Assembly: GCA_007922305.1 (NCBI GenBank)
Contig: ML677472.1
Span: 997,814-1,061,813, forward strand
Source: Dermatemys mawii
Taxonomy: Eukaryota; Chordata; Testudines; Dermatemydidae
Direction: 5' to 3'
DNA length: 64,000 nt
Shown: positions 22,990-34,413 of the stretch, in pieces
Layout: each line of letters starts with the position of its first letter
How positions within the stretch are numbered: the first letter of the stretch is position 1
Notes under the pieces: model-generated
What the model was told of the DNA's origin: nothing
The model's database searches: none
The model's input: only the letters and a program-made list of their open reading frames with translations
Translations under genes and position numbers: made by a program

Positions 22990-23985
22990 AGAGATGGCTC
23001 CATGTCTAGTTGGCAGCCGGTATCAAGCGGAGTGCCCCGAGGGTCGGTCCTGGGGCCAGTTTTATTCAACATATTTATTAATGACCTGGAGGATGGTGTG
23101 GACTGCACCCTCAGCAAATTTGCAGAAGACACTAAGCTGGGAGAAGTGGTGGAGGGACCTAGACAAATTAGAGGATTGGGCCAAAAAAAATCTGATGAGG
23201 TTCAACAAGGACAAGTTCAGAGTCCTGAAATTAGGACGGAAGAATCCCATGCACTGCTACAGACTAGGAACAGAATGGCTAGGCAGCAGTTCTGCAGAAA
23301 AGGACCTAGGGGTTACAGTGGATGAGAAGCTGGATATGAGTCAACAGTGTGCCCTTGTTGCCAAGAAAGCTAATGGCATTTTGGGCTGTATAAGTAGGGG
23401 CATTGCCAGCAGATCAAGGGACATGATCAGTCCCCTCTATTAAACATTGGTGAGGCCTCATCTGGAGTACTGTGTCCAGTTTTGGGGCCCACACTACAAG
23501 AAGGATGTGGAAAAGTTGGGAAGAGTCCACCAGAGGGCAACAAAAATGATTAGGGGCCTGGAGCACATGACTTATGAGAAGAGGCTGAGAGAACTGGGCT
23601 TGTTTAGTCTACAAAAGAGAAGACTGAGGGGAGATTTGATAGCTGCTTTCAACTATCTGAAAGGGGGTTCCAAAGAGGATGGATCTAGACTGTTCTCAGT
23701 GGTACCAGATGACAGAACAAGGAGTAATGGTCTCAAGTTGCAGTGAGAAAGGTTTAGGTTGGATATTAGGAAAACCTTTTTCACTAGGTGGGTGGTGAAG
23801 CACTGGAATGAGTTACCTAGGGAGGTGGTAGAATCTCCTTCTTTAGATGTTTTTAAGGTCAAGCTTGACAAAGCCCTGGCTGGGATGATTTAGTTGGGGA
23901 TTGGTCCTGCTTTGAGCAGGGGGTTGGACTCGATGACCTCCTGAGGTCCCTTCCAACCCTGGTATTCCATGATTCTATGTTCTCT
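22990..23985 (+). mobile_element. CR1 LINE, 3' third with reverse transcriptase C-terminus
   Basis: A 5'-truncated CR1. Across frames it encodes the end of the reverse transcriptase: [19 protein letters not shown], then FAEDTKLG in place of the usual FADDTKL (one catalytic aspartate changed to glutamate), [28 protein letters not shown] and the C-terminal [13 protein letters not shown] segment. Frameshifts lie near 23150-23200 and a stop at 23441-23443. It ends in the typical CR1 tail GGGGATTGGTCCTGC, GACCTCCTGAGGTCCC and ATTCCATGATTCTATG. It is a dead copy inside the LTR-like repeat. Confidence 0.9.
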
Positions 23986-24139
23986 TATAGTCACTTAAAA
24001 TTTACCTTTTGTAGTTAATAAACTTGTTTTGTTTTCTAAAACCCAGTTTCTGCAATTAATAACTGGGGGAGGGGCAAAGAGCTGTGCATATCTTCCTCCA
24101 CTTTGAGGAAGGAAGTGAATTTATGAGCTTACGCTATAG

Positions 24140-24463
24140 CAGTGGTTCTCAAAGTGGGGGTCGCCAGCCACCTCCAGAGGGGTTGCGAGCCCCTGGTGCC
24201 GCTGAGAAGCCGTCGAATTTATTACGTCCAAATTCAGTGGCTTTTTGGCGGACTTACCGAGCTTTCCCGACTCTCTGCTGAAGTGCTGCCGAAACCGGAA
24301 ATAATCTCTTCGGCCGTGGTCGGGAGCGCACGGCATGTCCGCCAAAAAGCCGCCGAATGCGGAAGTAATCAATTCGGTGGCTTTTCAGCAGACACACATG
24401 GGTCGTGTTAAGAAGCCACATAGTAAAAAAGGGTCGTGGTTCTCCAAAGTTTGAGAACCGCTG
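24140..24463. mobile_element. hAT-type MITE
   Basis: A 324-bp element with ends CAGTGGTTCTCAAAG and AGTTTGAGAACCGCTG, flanked by CGCTATAG (24132-24139) and CGCTATAT (24464-24471), 7 of 8 matching. The interior carries repeated AAGCC(G/A)CCGAATT-type motifs shared with the element at 39155-39347. Confidence 0.85.
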
Positions 24464-25868
24464 CGCTATATAGATCACTATACAGCACAAGACAGTATAA
24501 TTTTGGGTTTGCATCCCAAGGGAGGTGTGCACTTCAGTGCTGGGCAATCCCTAAGTTGATTCCTCCCACACACAGCTAATCTCAGTGTCACTGTGTCCAT
24601 TTGCAGCTGGGTGTGTCCCTACCAGTGTGTGTGTGCCGGAGAAAAATTGAGGGCCTGGCACAGAGGAACAGGGTGAGGAAACCCAGGCTGGTGGAATGGG
24701 TGGATTCAGTGGGACCCCAGCACATCAGGTGGAACCCTGGAACCTGGGGTCCACCCTATCACAACATAGTTGAGGCAAAAGGACTCTCTCAGTTAAAGAG
24801 CAAATAATAGTGCTATAGCGTTTCCATCAAATATTACTGACCTGTGAGGTTTTGTGGTGTTAGTAAATCTTTAGTTCTCAAATATAGTAAGCTAAAAAAA
24901 TAATTTTCTTGCCTGTCATCTCTGACAAAACCCTTTCATAAATTGTTACAAATAGTTAAAAATTGGGTAAGGTCACAGGAATGGCAAAGAAGCACTTGAA
25001 ACTAAATAAGAGCTAACAATAATAATTGTTAGGGTACGTTTACCATACAAAATTATATCAAATTTATAGAAGTCAATTTTTCAGAAGAGATTTTTTACAT
25101 TCGATTGTGTGTGTCCCCACTAAACATGTTAAGTCAGCGGAGTGCATCCACAGTACCGAGGCTAGCATCGACTCTCGGAGCGGTGCACTGTGTGTATCTA
25201 TCCCACAGTTCCTGAAATCTTCACTACCCATTGGAATTCTTGGTTTAGCTCCCAGTGCATGATGGGGCAAGAACATTCTCACACGTTTTCCTGGGCGCAT
25301 CTTGTCAGTCACCCCTCCCTCCATGCAAGCTACAGCAGACAATCATTTCACGCCCTTCTTTCAGCAACAGACAGCACAATAGGTCTGCAGAACTCTCCTG
25401 TCCTATGACTTGTACAATAAGCCTGAAAGCTATTGTCACCCTTACACCACTGTTTCTGCTGCAACTCTGCTCTCCTGCTCTGCTGTCCTATGACTCGTGC
25501 AAAAGGCCTGAAAGCCATCATCTCCCATACACCACTGCTTCTGCTGCAACTCTGCTCTCTTTCTCTGCTGCAGAAGATGGTGCAATACAACCAAAAGCCT
25601 TCGTCATTGTACACCACCGCTTCTGCTGCAACTCTACTCTCCTGCTCTGCTGTTTTATGACTTGTGCAGAAGGCTTGAAAGCCATTGTCCCCCGTACAAC
25701 ACCGCTTTCACTGCAACTTTGCCCTCCTGCTCTGCTGCAGAAGACAATAGGACTGCTAGCTGTCCTCGTAAATAGTATATGGCTTCACTGCTTTCGCTGC
25801 ACCTCTGCTCTCCTGCTCTCTTTTCTTTCATGCTTTTTTACCTGTATTACCCGTGTAGGCGCCATAGC

Positions 25869-26819
25869 ATGGCAAGCATGAAGGCCGTTCAGCTCACCGC
25901 TGCAGTTGTGACCATTGTAAATACCTCATGCATTATCCAACAGTATGTGCATAACCTGCAAGACCGGGTGAGGAAGCGACATCGCAATCACAATAGAGAT
26001 GAGGACATGGACACAGAAGCATGGCATGTGGCGATTGGGACATCATGGTGGCGTTGGACCAGGTTCATGCCATAGAACGCTGATTCTGGGCCTAGGAAAC
26101 AACCACAGACTGGTGGGTCCACATAGTGTTGCAAGTGCGGGGGGCAGTATGGGACGATTCCCAGTAGCTACAAAACTTTTGCATGCATAGGGCCACTTTC
26201 ATGGAACTTTGTGACTTGCTGTCTCCTTCCCTGAAGCGCAAAGACACCAAAATGGGAGCAGCCCTCATCTTTGAGAAGCGAGTGACAACAGCCCTATAGA
26301 AGCTTGCAACCAGTAGTTACTGGTCAGTCAGGAATCAGTGTGGAGTGGCAGCTGCAGGAAGGGACTTACTTCCCAGACCAGAAAATTACTGTTGGAGATG
26401 TTTAAATGCCTATAGTTATCCTTGGGGACCTAGCCTACTCCTTAATGCCATTGCTCATGAAGCGGTACACAAGCAGCCTGGACAGAAATAAGGAGCAGTT
26501 CAACTATAGGCTGAGCAAGTGCAGAATGGTGGTAAAATGTACATTTGGATGTTTGAAAGCTTGCTGGCACTGTTTGCTAACTAGGTTAGATCTCAGCAAA
26601 ACCAGTATTCCAATTGTAATTGCTCCTTGCTGTGCATTCCACAATAAGTGTGAGACTAAGGGAGAGATGTTTATGGCGGGGTGGGAGGTTCAGGCAAATC
26701 ACCTGATGGCCAATTTCGCACCACCAGACAACAGGGCAATTAGAAAAGCACAGCAGGGCCTGCTGAGCATCAGAGAAGCTTTGAAAACCAGTTTCATGAC
26801 TGGCCAGGCTACGGTGTGA
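25869..26819 (+). pseudogene. Harbinger transposase (HARBI1-like DDE nuclease) relic, copy 1
   Basis: The family catalyses excision and insertion with a D-D-E active site. The N-terminal part (MASMKAVQLTAAVVTIVNTS, then IIQQYVHNLQD, DEDMDTE) is open from 25869. A frameshifted middle follows. The C-terminal part 26406-26819 is open for 137 codons and includes AYSLMPLLMKRYT, the core FGCLKACWHCLLTRLDL and the CCAFHN motif. The middle of the catalytic domain, with both aspartates (GAIDGTHIPI and HDARIFRNS in copy 2), is deleted near 26340. The third catalytic position is KCTFG instead of ECAFG. A TAG stop lies at 26297-26299, at the same alignment position as a TAG in copy 2. Clearly dead. Confidence 0.85.
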
Positions 26820-26929
26820 CAGTTGTGTTTCTCCTTGAAGTTACCTGCCCCCTATATATATTATAGGAAATAAAGTCATGATTGTTTCAGAATGGTTCTT
26901 TATTATTTGATGAACCACACAGGGAGATA

Positions 26930-28533
26930 ATCACGAGGTAGCCTGAGGGGTAGGGTAGGGTAGGAGTTTAGGAACGCTTTGGGGATGTGGTAGGAGTGAA
27001 GGACAAATCCACAGTCAAAATCAAAATTTTGGATATGCCAATCTTCTGCTGCTTGGGCAATCCTCTGAGGTGGAGTGGGTGGGTTCCTGGAGCCTTCCCC
27101 CGTGTTCTTGGGCATCTGGGTGAGGAGGCTATGGAACTTGGGGAGGTGGGAGAGCAGTTATACTCGGGCTGCAACGGCAGTCTTAGCTCTTGCTGCCTTT
27201 CCCACATAAGATCCACCAGACAGTGGAGCATGTCAGTTTGTTCCCCCATCAGCTTGAGTTCTCATCCTGCTTGCTCTCATTGCGCACCTCCTTCCTCTCA
27301 TCGCATTCATTGAATGCTTTACGGGATTCCACCATTGCTTGCCTCCATGCATTCAGCTGTGCACTATCAGTGTGTGAGGACTGCATAAGCTCGGTGAACA
27401 TGTCGTCCTGAGTGCATTTTTTCTGCCTTCTAATCTGGGTCACCTTCTGAGATGGTGTTGATGGGGGCATGTTGAAACATTTGCACCTGCAGGAGGAGAA
27501 AAAGGAAGGGTAGAATTTTAAAAGATACATTTTAGAGAAGAAAGGAGAGACTCTTTCTCAGTGAAACAAGCAATTCATATTACATAGCATATGTTCTTTC
27601 TGTACAAGGTTGCATTCTGCCTTTTATACTAAGTGCCTGCCAGTTTGGTGTGACCAAGGCATCACACATGGCTGGGCAACAGAATTCAGCTTGCAGGCAG
27701 CCATGGTAAGCTGTAGGGGCATGCGCGGTTCTGCTTCTTCAGCATTCATTTCAATGCTTTTGAAATGCATGAATGGACACCTCTGATTGTTCCCTTAAAC
27801 AAATTCCCCTCTTTCAACCATGTACGCATGAATGAGATCACTCTTGTGAGGCTAACAGAGAGATAAGAAACAAATGTTGCTTGAATGCGCCCCAAACCCA
27901 GGAGCTTTGACTACCATGCTCTGTTCTGCAGTGATTCCAGACTACTTGCTACTAGCCTGGCGGAGTAAAGTGTCCTACCATGGACGACGGAATAAGGCAG
28001 CCCTACCCAGAAACGTACTGCAAAGGCTTTCAGAGTACTTCCAGGAGAGCTTCACAGAGATGTCCCTGCAGGATTGCTGCTCTATCCCCAGACACGTTAA
28101 CAGACTTTTCCAGTAGCTGTACTGGAGACAAATGCATCCAAGTCTTCAGGGCAAATGAATCATGAAACACACTTGTTTTAAAACCCTGTATCGTATTTGC
28201 AAAAGTACACTCACCAAAAGTGCCTTCTCTAGCATCATGGTCTGGGAACCTGCCTTGGGAGAAGGTGGAGGGTATTGGCTGCAGGTTGATGAACAATTCC
28301 TGGCTGCCTGAGAGAACGGATTCACCACTTGCCGTCTGTGCACTGTCCTCCTCCTCCTCTTCATCCTCTAAAAAATCATCCTCCTTGCTCCATGCGACTC
28401 CCTGCTGGCAGGTGTCCACGGACATAATTGAGGAGTGCCTGTTTGCCCCCCTAGTTTTTTGGTAGACTTGCCTGAGTGCCTTGATTTTCACACAGCACTG
28501 CTGTGTGTCCCTGGAATAGCCTCTTTGCATCAT
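26930..28533 (-). pseudogene. Harbinger Myb/SANT-like DNA-binding protein relic, copy 1
   Basis: The accessory gene of vertebrate Harbinger elements encodes a Myb/SANT-like protein that aids nuclear import and end recognition. The first exon region (28533 downwards) reads MMQRGYSRDTQQCCVKIKAL, then a VYQKTRGANR segment, an acidic EDDFLEDEEEEEDSAQ stretch and SGSQELFI. A donor (GGTGAGT) lies at 28215/28214 and a pyrimidine-rich CTGCAG acceptor at 27487, so exon 2 starts at 27486 with CKCFN, PPSTPSQK and FTELMQSS. The preceding tryptophan-rich part of the Myb domain is disrupted and the 3' part has frameshifts (27249-26968). The splice signals match those of copy 2. Confidence 0.75.
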
Positions 28534-29157
28534 GTCCCTGGAGATTTTGGCATATGTGTTTGGGTTCCTTTTTTTTTAATGTAGTTCTGTCATAGCAGAT
28601 TCTTCTCCTGTTCAGTCCATTCTGGAGTTCATTTGCGAATCTGCATGGTCTTCTGTGCTGGTGGACTCTGCATGGTCACCTGCGCTGATGAACTTGTCAC
28701 GCTGGCCAAACAGGAAATGAAATTCAAAAGTTCCTGGGGCTTTTCCTGCCTGCCTGGCTCGTGCATCTGAGTTGAAAGTGTTGTTCAGAGTGGTCACAAT
28801 GAAGCATTCTGGGATAGCTCCCAGAGGCCAGTACCATCGAATTGCGTTCACAGTACCTCAAATCCAAAACAGCGATGTCCATTTTAGCGCTACTCCCCTT
28901 GCCGAGGTGGAGTACAGAAACCGGTTTTAAGAGCCCTTTAAGTCAACAAACCGGGTTGGTTGTGTGGACAGATTCAGTTTTAATTTGATATAACGCAGCT
29001 AATTCTGATATAATCATGTACTGTAGACCAACCCTTAGTGATCATCTGTAGACCTCAAAAATTTTACAAAAATGGACACGTATTATTATCCTAACATATA
29101 GGTGAAAAGTTGAACCATAGAAAGATTAAGACCATATTTTCATTATTGTCCACTAAT

Positions 29158-29330
29158 TGTGGGTGCTTCCATTTTTGGGTGTCCAACTTGGGACATCTAG
29201 GGCCTGATTTTCAGAACTCCAGCTAAAATAAACGGGAGTGGTGAATGATCAGCATCTCTCATAATCAGACCCAAAATGCACCAAATTGGACACCCAAAAA
29301 TTGAAGCACCCCAGATTGGTGGCTAGTTTT
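29158..29330. repeat. Inverted repeat pair
   Basis: GGGTGCTTCCATTTTTGGGT and TGTCCAACTTGG at the left face their reverse complement (CCAAATTGGACACCCAAAAA and TTGAAGCACCCC) at the right, with about 100 bp between. It looks like an old foldback or MITE core. Confidence 0.65.
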
Positions 29331-30499
29331 GAAAATTTTAGTCTAGGGGACTTGCCTAAGATTACATGAGAAACCTATGGCAGAGTCAAGGACAAAACTG
29401 ATCTTATTGCCTTATGCACTAAACTATACTGTCTCTAATATCTAGAGATGTTATTGAATGTTGAAGATGTTGTAAATAAAGTGACTATAAAGGATAGTTT
29501 TGGAAATAGTGATTTCCATTTAATAAGGTCCAACTTTTAACTACCAGTGCTCCCCCGGTTATGCAAGACCCAATTTACGCAAATTCTCACTTAAAGAAAA
29601 AGTCCTTGCAGAATGGGGTCCTGCCTCCAGAGATCTGGAGGCTCTTTTTCCTGCATGGGGTTAGGAGGCCTCAACTTCCAGCCCTCAGGAAACTCTGCAA
29701 GAGGACCTTCCTCTTGTAGACTTTTCCCAAGGGAGCAGGTGATCTGGCCACAAGAATTTAGATAAAATTAAAGTGGACAAAGCAGCAGGTAGTAATGCAG
29801 AGGAGATCAAGGAACAAAGAGGTTGAACAATTATTTCTGAGCAAGTCTTTTTGTGGGCTTTTGAGCAGGGGTTCCAGTGAAGGATGTGAGAGGCTGGCAT
29901 CCAAGCCAAGGATTAGGGTGGGTGTAATAGTGACATTGTAAATTATCTTTCTGGATGGGTATTTTTAGCTGAGAGTGGGAGATCACACTGCTGGGTTTAT
30001 ATTAGTATTTTTAAGTGGTCATTAAGGGCATTGAGGGCACAGGACTGGAGCTCTTTAATTATTGTGATACAATTGATATACATTTAAATAAATGAATTAA
30101 TTACATAAATGTATACATAAATGTATACAGGTATCAGGTTGCTGGGAAACAGTGACTATAGCTCCATTTGTTACAAAGAGAGATTCTAGGAAGGAGGCTG
30201 AAAAATTACAGCTCTGTACATCTAACAACTATATTAGGAAAAGATCTTGAGGTGATATTTATGGATAGATTGAGGGAACATTTGGAAGAATAATTTAATA
30301 GATGTGATTCAACAGTGGTTTGAAAAATATACATCATGTGAAACATGTCTGATCATTTTTTAAAATTTTTTTATCAGTTTGCAGTATTTACCTGCGGTAT
30401 AATGCTATCTAACTACAGCTTTTGAGCCCAGTTCCTGTTGCTCTGTTCCTCAGATAGGTACAGGAATAGTGGAGGAGACAAGGGGGCTTTATTCCACCT

Positions 30500-30598
30500 T
30501 AGGGACAGTCCCAATTTTTGGATCTCTCTCTTATATAGGCATCTGTTATCTCCCACTCCCTATCCTGATTTTTCACATTTGCTGTCTGGTCACCCTTC
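30500..30598 (-). repeat. Fragment of the GTGACCAGA repeat family
   Basis: In reverse it reads AAGGGTGACCAGACAGC followed by GTGAAAAATCAGGATAGG and ends AAAAATTGGGACTGTCCC, the same order as the complete short element at 38896-39015. Confidence 0.6.
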
Positions 30599-30871
30599 AC
30601 ACTCTGCTGCAAAAGCTCCCTTTGGGCAATAGCAACAGCCAAGGATAGCCAGAATTCAGAATGTTCCAGCTATGCCCTTTCCCTCCCACACCCAGCACAC
30701 CTCCTACATCATGGTCTGGGAAGAGGGTGACATAGAGTTCTACATCAAGCAAGGAACCCCACAACACAGAGGGTATTCTCCAAGGAACAATGCTGCCCAC
30801 TTTTCATTTCCTTTATTATGCTGCAGTAGAACGGACAATTGGGCCTGATCAGTTCTTCACTCTACAGTATC

Positions 30872-31019
30872 CAAGGCCAGCTCCAGGTTTTCTGCTGCCC
30901 CAAGCCAAAATGCTGCTGAAAGATGTGGCACGCCGCCCTGATCTTGGATGGCACGCTGCCCACTGGTGTTGGCCGCCTCAAGCATGTACTTGGGGGGCTG
31001 GTGCCTGGAGCCGGCCCTG
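30872..31019. mobile_element. Short hAT-type MITE with perfect 8-bp target duplication
   Basis: A 148-bp element with ends CAAGGCCAGCTCCAGG and CCTGGAGCCGGCCCTG, flanked by ACAGTATC at 30864-30871 and 31020-31027. The interior carries GCTGCCCCAAGCC and GGCCGCCTCAAGC motifs. Confidence 0.9.
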
Positions 31020-31272
31020 ACAGTATCTATCTATAAATGTATATACAGTATCTGTCTGTAATCTTGTCTTGTTATGTATTTATATCCTCCCATCATTGCA
31101 GTATCTGAACACTCTTTTATACTTGTCAAGATATTTCAGTTTAATACTCAGATCAATTTTGTACAAATATACATTTTGTGTATACATGCTTATGTGAAAA
31201 AACAGCTTCAGAGTGGTCTTAAAGAGTATTTCCAATACTTTAGAATTGTTCAGAAAGTGTATCTTTTTCTTA

Positions 31273-31922
31273 GGGCTTGGTTACACTGGCACTTTATACT
31301 GCAATAAAGCCTCTCAGAGCACTCTACCTTCCTACTCATCCACACTGGCAGGGCATCTAGAGTACTCTGACTCCTTGGCTAGACCTCTCCTGGTACTCCT
31401 TGTTGCCAGAGAATTAACAGCTGTTGTGTATTGGGTGAGACTCCCCAGCATCAGTGTAAATGAGCATTAACGATACTCCTCCGCCCCCCTAATCTCTCTA
31501 CCCTTTGTTTTGAACTCCGCTGGAGGAATGCAGAAGTGCTTCGTCAGAGCTTATCTGTAACAGGAGCAAACAAGTCAAACGTTTAAGGAGTGAGTGAGTG
31601 AGGAGGAGGGGACAAGGGGGATCTCAGCTTACAAGACAGCATGCTGTCATAGCACTCCAAAAATTCCCTCTCTCTGTCCCCACACATACACACAACACAC
31701 TCCACCCCAGCCCCCTCATTTGAAAAGCACGTTGCAGCCACTTGAATGCTGGGATAGCTGCCCATAATGCACCACTCCGAGTGCTGCTGCAAGTGCCGCA
31801 AATGTGGCCATGCCAGTGCGGTTGCGGCTGTCAGTATGGACACACTGGAACGCTTTCCCTGGAGCGCTCTCTGAAGGCGGGTTTACCCAAAGCACTCTAC
31901 AGCTGTAAGTGTAGCCAAGCCC
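31273..31922. mobile_element. Harbinger-type MITE, 650 bp
   Basis: Ends GGGCTTGGTTACACTGG and GTGTAGCCAAGCCC form inverted repeats. TTA lies on both sides (31270-31272 and 31923-31925). Inner repeats of AGAGCACTCT / AAAGCACTCTAC occur in both halves. No coding capacity. Confidence 0.88.
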
Positions 31923-31925
31923 TTA

Positions 31926-34246
31926 GACAGTTTTGATGAAAATGAAAAATAAATTGGTGACATTATTTATAGAGATTGTCAATTTTTCAAAGAAAAGCCA
32001 AAATTTTTAATTTTTTGTTGAAATGTTTTTGATGAAAACCTGAAATTTTCCATAGAAAGCACTTTCTTTTCATGAAATTTTTAAAATCAAAACCGCAATT
32101 TTTTATTGAAAAACAGGTTTGAAGAAAAATATTCACCGAGCCCTACAAATAATACTTTATATTAAGAAAGTTGGGGATCGGTTGTACTATACTGCTTAAA
32201 AGATATAATAATACAAGAAATGTTTTAAAATACACACAATTACTACATTGTACATGAATTTACTAAGAATCAGTTTGTGAGTTACTAAAATAAGTAACTT
32301 TTCTGATTGTGTTTATTTACAAAGCAAAAAGTACATCTGTCAGTCTGCAAATTACTCCAATACTGCTTTAGTAATATGATTAACCTGATGAACTATTTTG
32401 CTTTTTCCATCTCTAACTTCTATGATTATTGAAAAAATAGTTGATCATATAAAAAGTCTCTAAATTAATGTAAATATTCAAATATGAAAAGGCTCTTACC
32501 TGTGTATCTAAAGCTGTACAAAAAAATGTATAATGTATTATTTAAGAAACATAACGTGATCATCTAATTAAAAATTATATTGCATTTGTAGAAGAGGAAG
32601 GATTTAAGGTTATTGGCTGAATCGTCACTTTGGTATTTCCTGAATGTTGAGGGCTTATTTAAATTCAGTCTTAACATAACATTAACTGAAGCTTTATTTT
32701 TCTTCTGGAACAAAACAAAACAGGGCAAATTCAGATTTATCAGTTAGAAAGTCATAGGATTTTCTCATGAGAAAAAAGCAGAGGGAAAAATAACACAATG
32801 AAAATCAGATATGGTGCTGGGAGTGTAGCAGTAGAAATCGTGGTTACAAACCTAGCAGAGTCCTAATGGTGTTCATGTGGCCATGTTCCACATTTATTTT
32901 GCCTATCAACTTTACAAGCAGGGATCTCTCTTTCTTTTACAAAGCCATTATGCAATTATGGTTGGCCTTTGTCTTCCAAAAAATAAGAAATATAGTGGTA
33001 GCCATTTTAAGTCAGTATTTACTAGCAGTTATCCCACTACTGTCTGAGATGCAGCTAGATTACGTGTTGTATTTCTGATGCCACTGCATATAACTGCTGG
33101 TAAATCCTTGCTTGATAATGGAAACCATTTTCTGTCCTGTTGAATTATCTGTTAGCTTTCAATTTATTAGAAAAATGGAAAGTTTCCACATTTTAAAATT
33201 TTAATCAGTTACATATCATGAGACTCACCATGCCCAATCCACCATCTGAGAAACACTAAGTATATGATGAGATCTCCAGAACTTTTAATGACCACAGAGA
33301 TGATTTTTTAAACATAGATTTATGTATGTGAGAGTCCAAAACTAATCAGTCTATCAGGAAGAACTACAGGTGAGAGAAGAATATGGCATCTGTGATAAAG
33401 TTAATTAGGTTAAGGGCAGTGGACAGGACAGGATTGTATATAACAAAACAAGGTACTGTTAGAAGTGAAGGAAATAAGAGCTCATTATTACAGATAAGGA
33501 TGGAGAGGCCTGATATCAAAGTATCAAGACCTTTGAGATAGTGGTGAGGCAGGAAAATAATCCTCCGAAGGTTGAAGGATAGAGGCTTTGCCATAAGCAA
33601 GGAGAGACTGGTACAAGTTACTCTGTAGATGGAATATGAAAGGGGAGAGAAAAAGTTGCTTATGAGAGCAAGAATATGGCCATGAGTTGGGTTGGATGAG
33701 ATGATAAACTAAGACTGAGGGAGACTAAGAAGATGGAGCAAAGAGGTTTAATGGCCTCATCAGCCCATACTCTAAAACTACTTGAAGAGAAAACCAGAGA
33801 AGACACCAGTCAGGGAGAGAAAAGGGGTCAGATTTGAGGTGTGAGGACATAAACCACAAAGAGTTTGAGATTAGAGAGCATGAGAAGTCTGAAAGGAGAA
33901 ATGGGCTCAGAGAAGAGAGTACAAAACTGAAATTCAATCTTATCTGTGCCTGCAACACCTCTACCATGACTAAGGTAAGGTGCAAATGCTGTTTCACGGA
34001 GTATGCAAGGACACTCCTGAAGGAGGTCAGATTTCATTTTCAAGTTCACATGTATTCTGTCAAAAAAAATTATTGGGGAAGGAGGGAGTATTTCCTAGCT
34101 GTCAGTCCTGCAGGCTCAGCCAGGGTCTGAGAGTCAAGTTGGGCCCTTTCCCTCTAACCCACTGTGATGGTAATAATGGTTCTACAGGCCAAATTCATTT
34201 CTCATTGACTACTGTGCATCTCCATTGGCCTTCAAAGAGATTACAT
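31926..34246. other. AT-rich intergenic DNA
   Basis: Strongly AT-rich. At 31975-32150 a TTTTTGATGAAAACC / GAAATTTTCCATAG patch resembles a turtle repeat. Around 33360-33900 there is purine-rich sequence resembling old LINE-like repeats. No gene supported. A 98-codon open frame at 33834-34130 has no recognised family. Confidence 0.5.
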
Positions 34247-34413
34247 CAAGAGTGGGCAAACATTTTGGCCTGAGGGCCACAGCGGGTTGCAAAATTGTAT
34301 AAGGGCCCCCGCCCCCTATTCACCCCTCCACTTCCCACCCCCGACTGCCCCCCTCAGAATCCCTGACCCATTCAACTTGCTCCTTGTTCCCTGACCGTCC
34401 CTTTCTGGGACGT
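34247..34413. mobile_element. hAT-type left-end fragment fused to transposase copy 2
   Basis: Starts CAAGAGTGGGCAAACATTTT followed by GGCCTGAGGGCCAC, a typical hAT MITE terminus, then a C-rich core similar to that at 13.4 and 20.5 kb. It stops abruptly at 34413, where ZMYM1-like hAT sequence begins mid-gene. The right end of this MITE is absent. Confidence 0.65.

Larger units (their letters stand above)
22491..24763 (+). repeat. Probable solo LTR containing three later insertions
   Basis: It starts TGTGATGCTGCACCCC and ends CCACCCTATCACA, so the ends form TGTGAT/ATCACA. The flanks ACGTA (22486-22490) and ACATA (24764-24768) match 4 of 5 bases, as for a 5-bp target duplication. Inside is TTAATAAACTTG (about 24015), a plausible polyadenylation signal in plus orientation. 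The LTR body is split by a Penelope-like piece, a CR1 and a hAT MITE. Without them it would be roughly 650 bp. No internal retroelement genes accompany it. Confidence 0.6.
25032..29034 (+). mobile_element. PIF/Harbinger transposon, copy 1 (both ends present)
   Basis: A 4.0-kb element flanked by TTA on both sides (25029-25031 and 29035-29037). The left end is GGGTACGTTTACCATAC and the right end, read inward, GGGTTGGTCTACAGTAC, imperfect inverted repeats. It has the two-gene Harbinger layout: a transposase relic on plus (25869-26819) and a Myb/SANT-like gene relic on minus (28533-26930), facing each other. Copy 2 at 57884-62265 is the same family in inverted orientation. Confidence 0.9.
29038..30871. 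other. Intergenic, mostly unclassified
   Basis: Contains an inverted repeat pair (29158-29330) and a fragment of the GTGACCAGA family (30500-30598). A patch near 29545-29600 (CTCCCCCGGTTATGCAAGA) resembles a turtle repeat. The rest is AT-rich. No gene recognised. Confidence 0.5.

Noticed and set aside
25255..25881. 208-codon open frame at the start of the Harbinger element
   Set aside because: It lies in the 5' non-coding part of the element with repeated CTGCAACTCTGCTCTCCTGC-type units. The transposase homology begins at 25869 in another frame.
33834..34130. 98-codon plus-strand frame with several Cys and Lys
   Set aside because: No recognisable domain and no splice or homology support.
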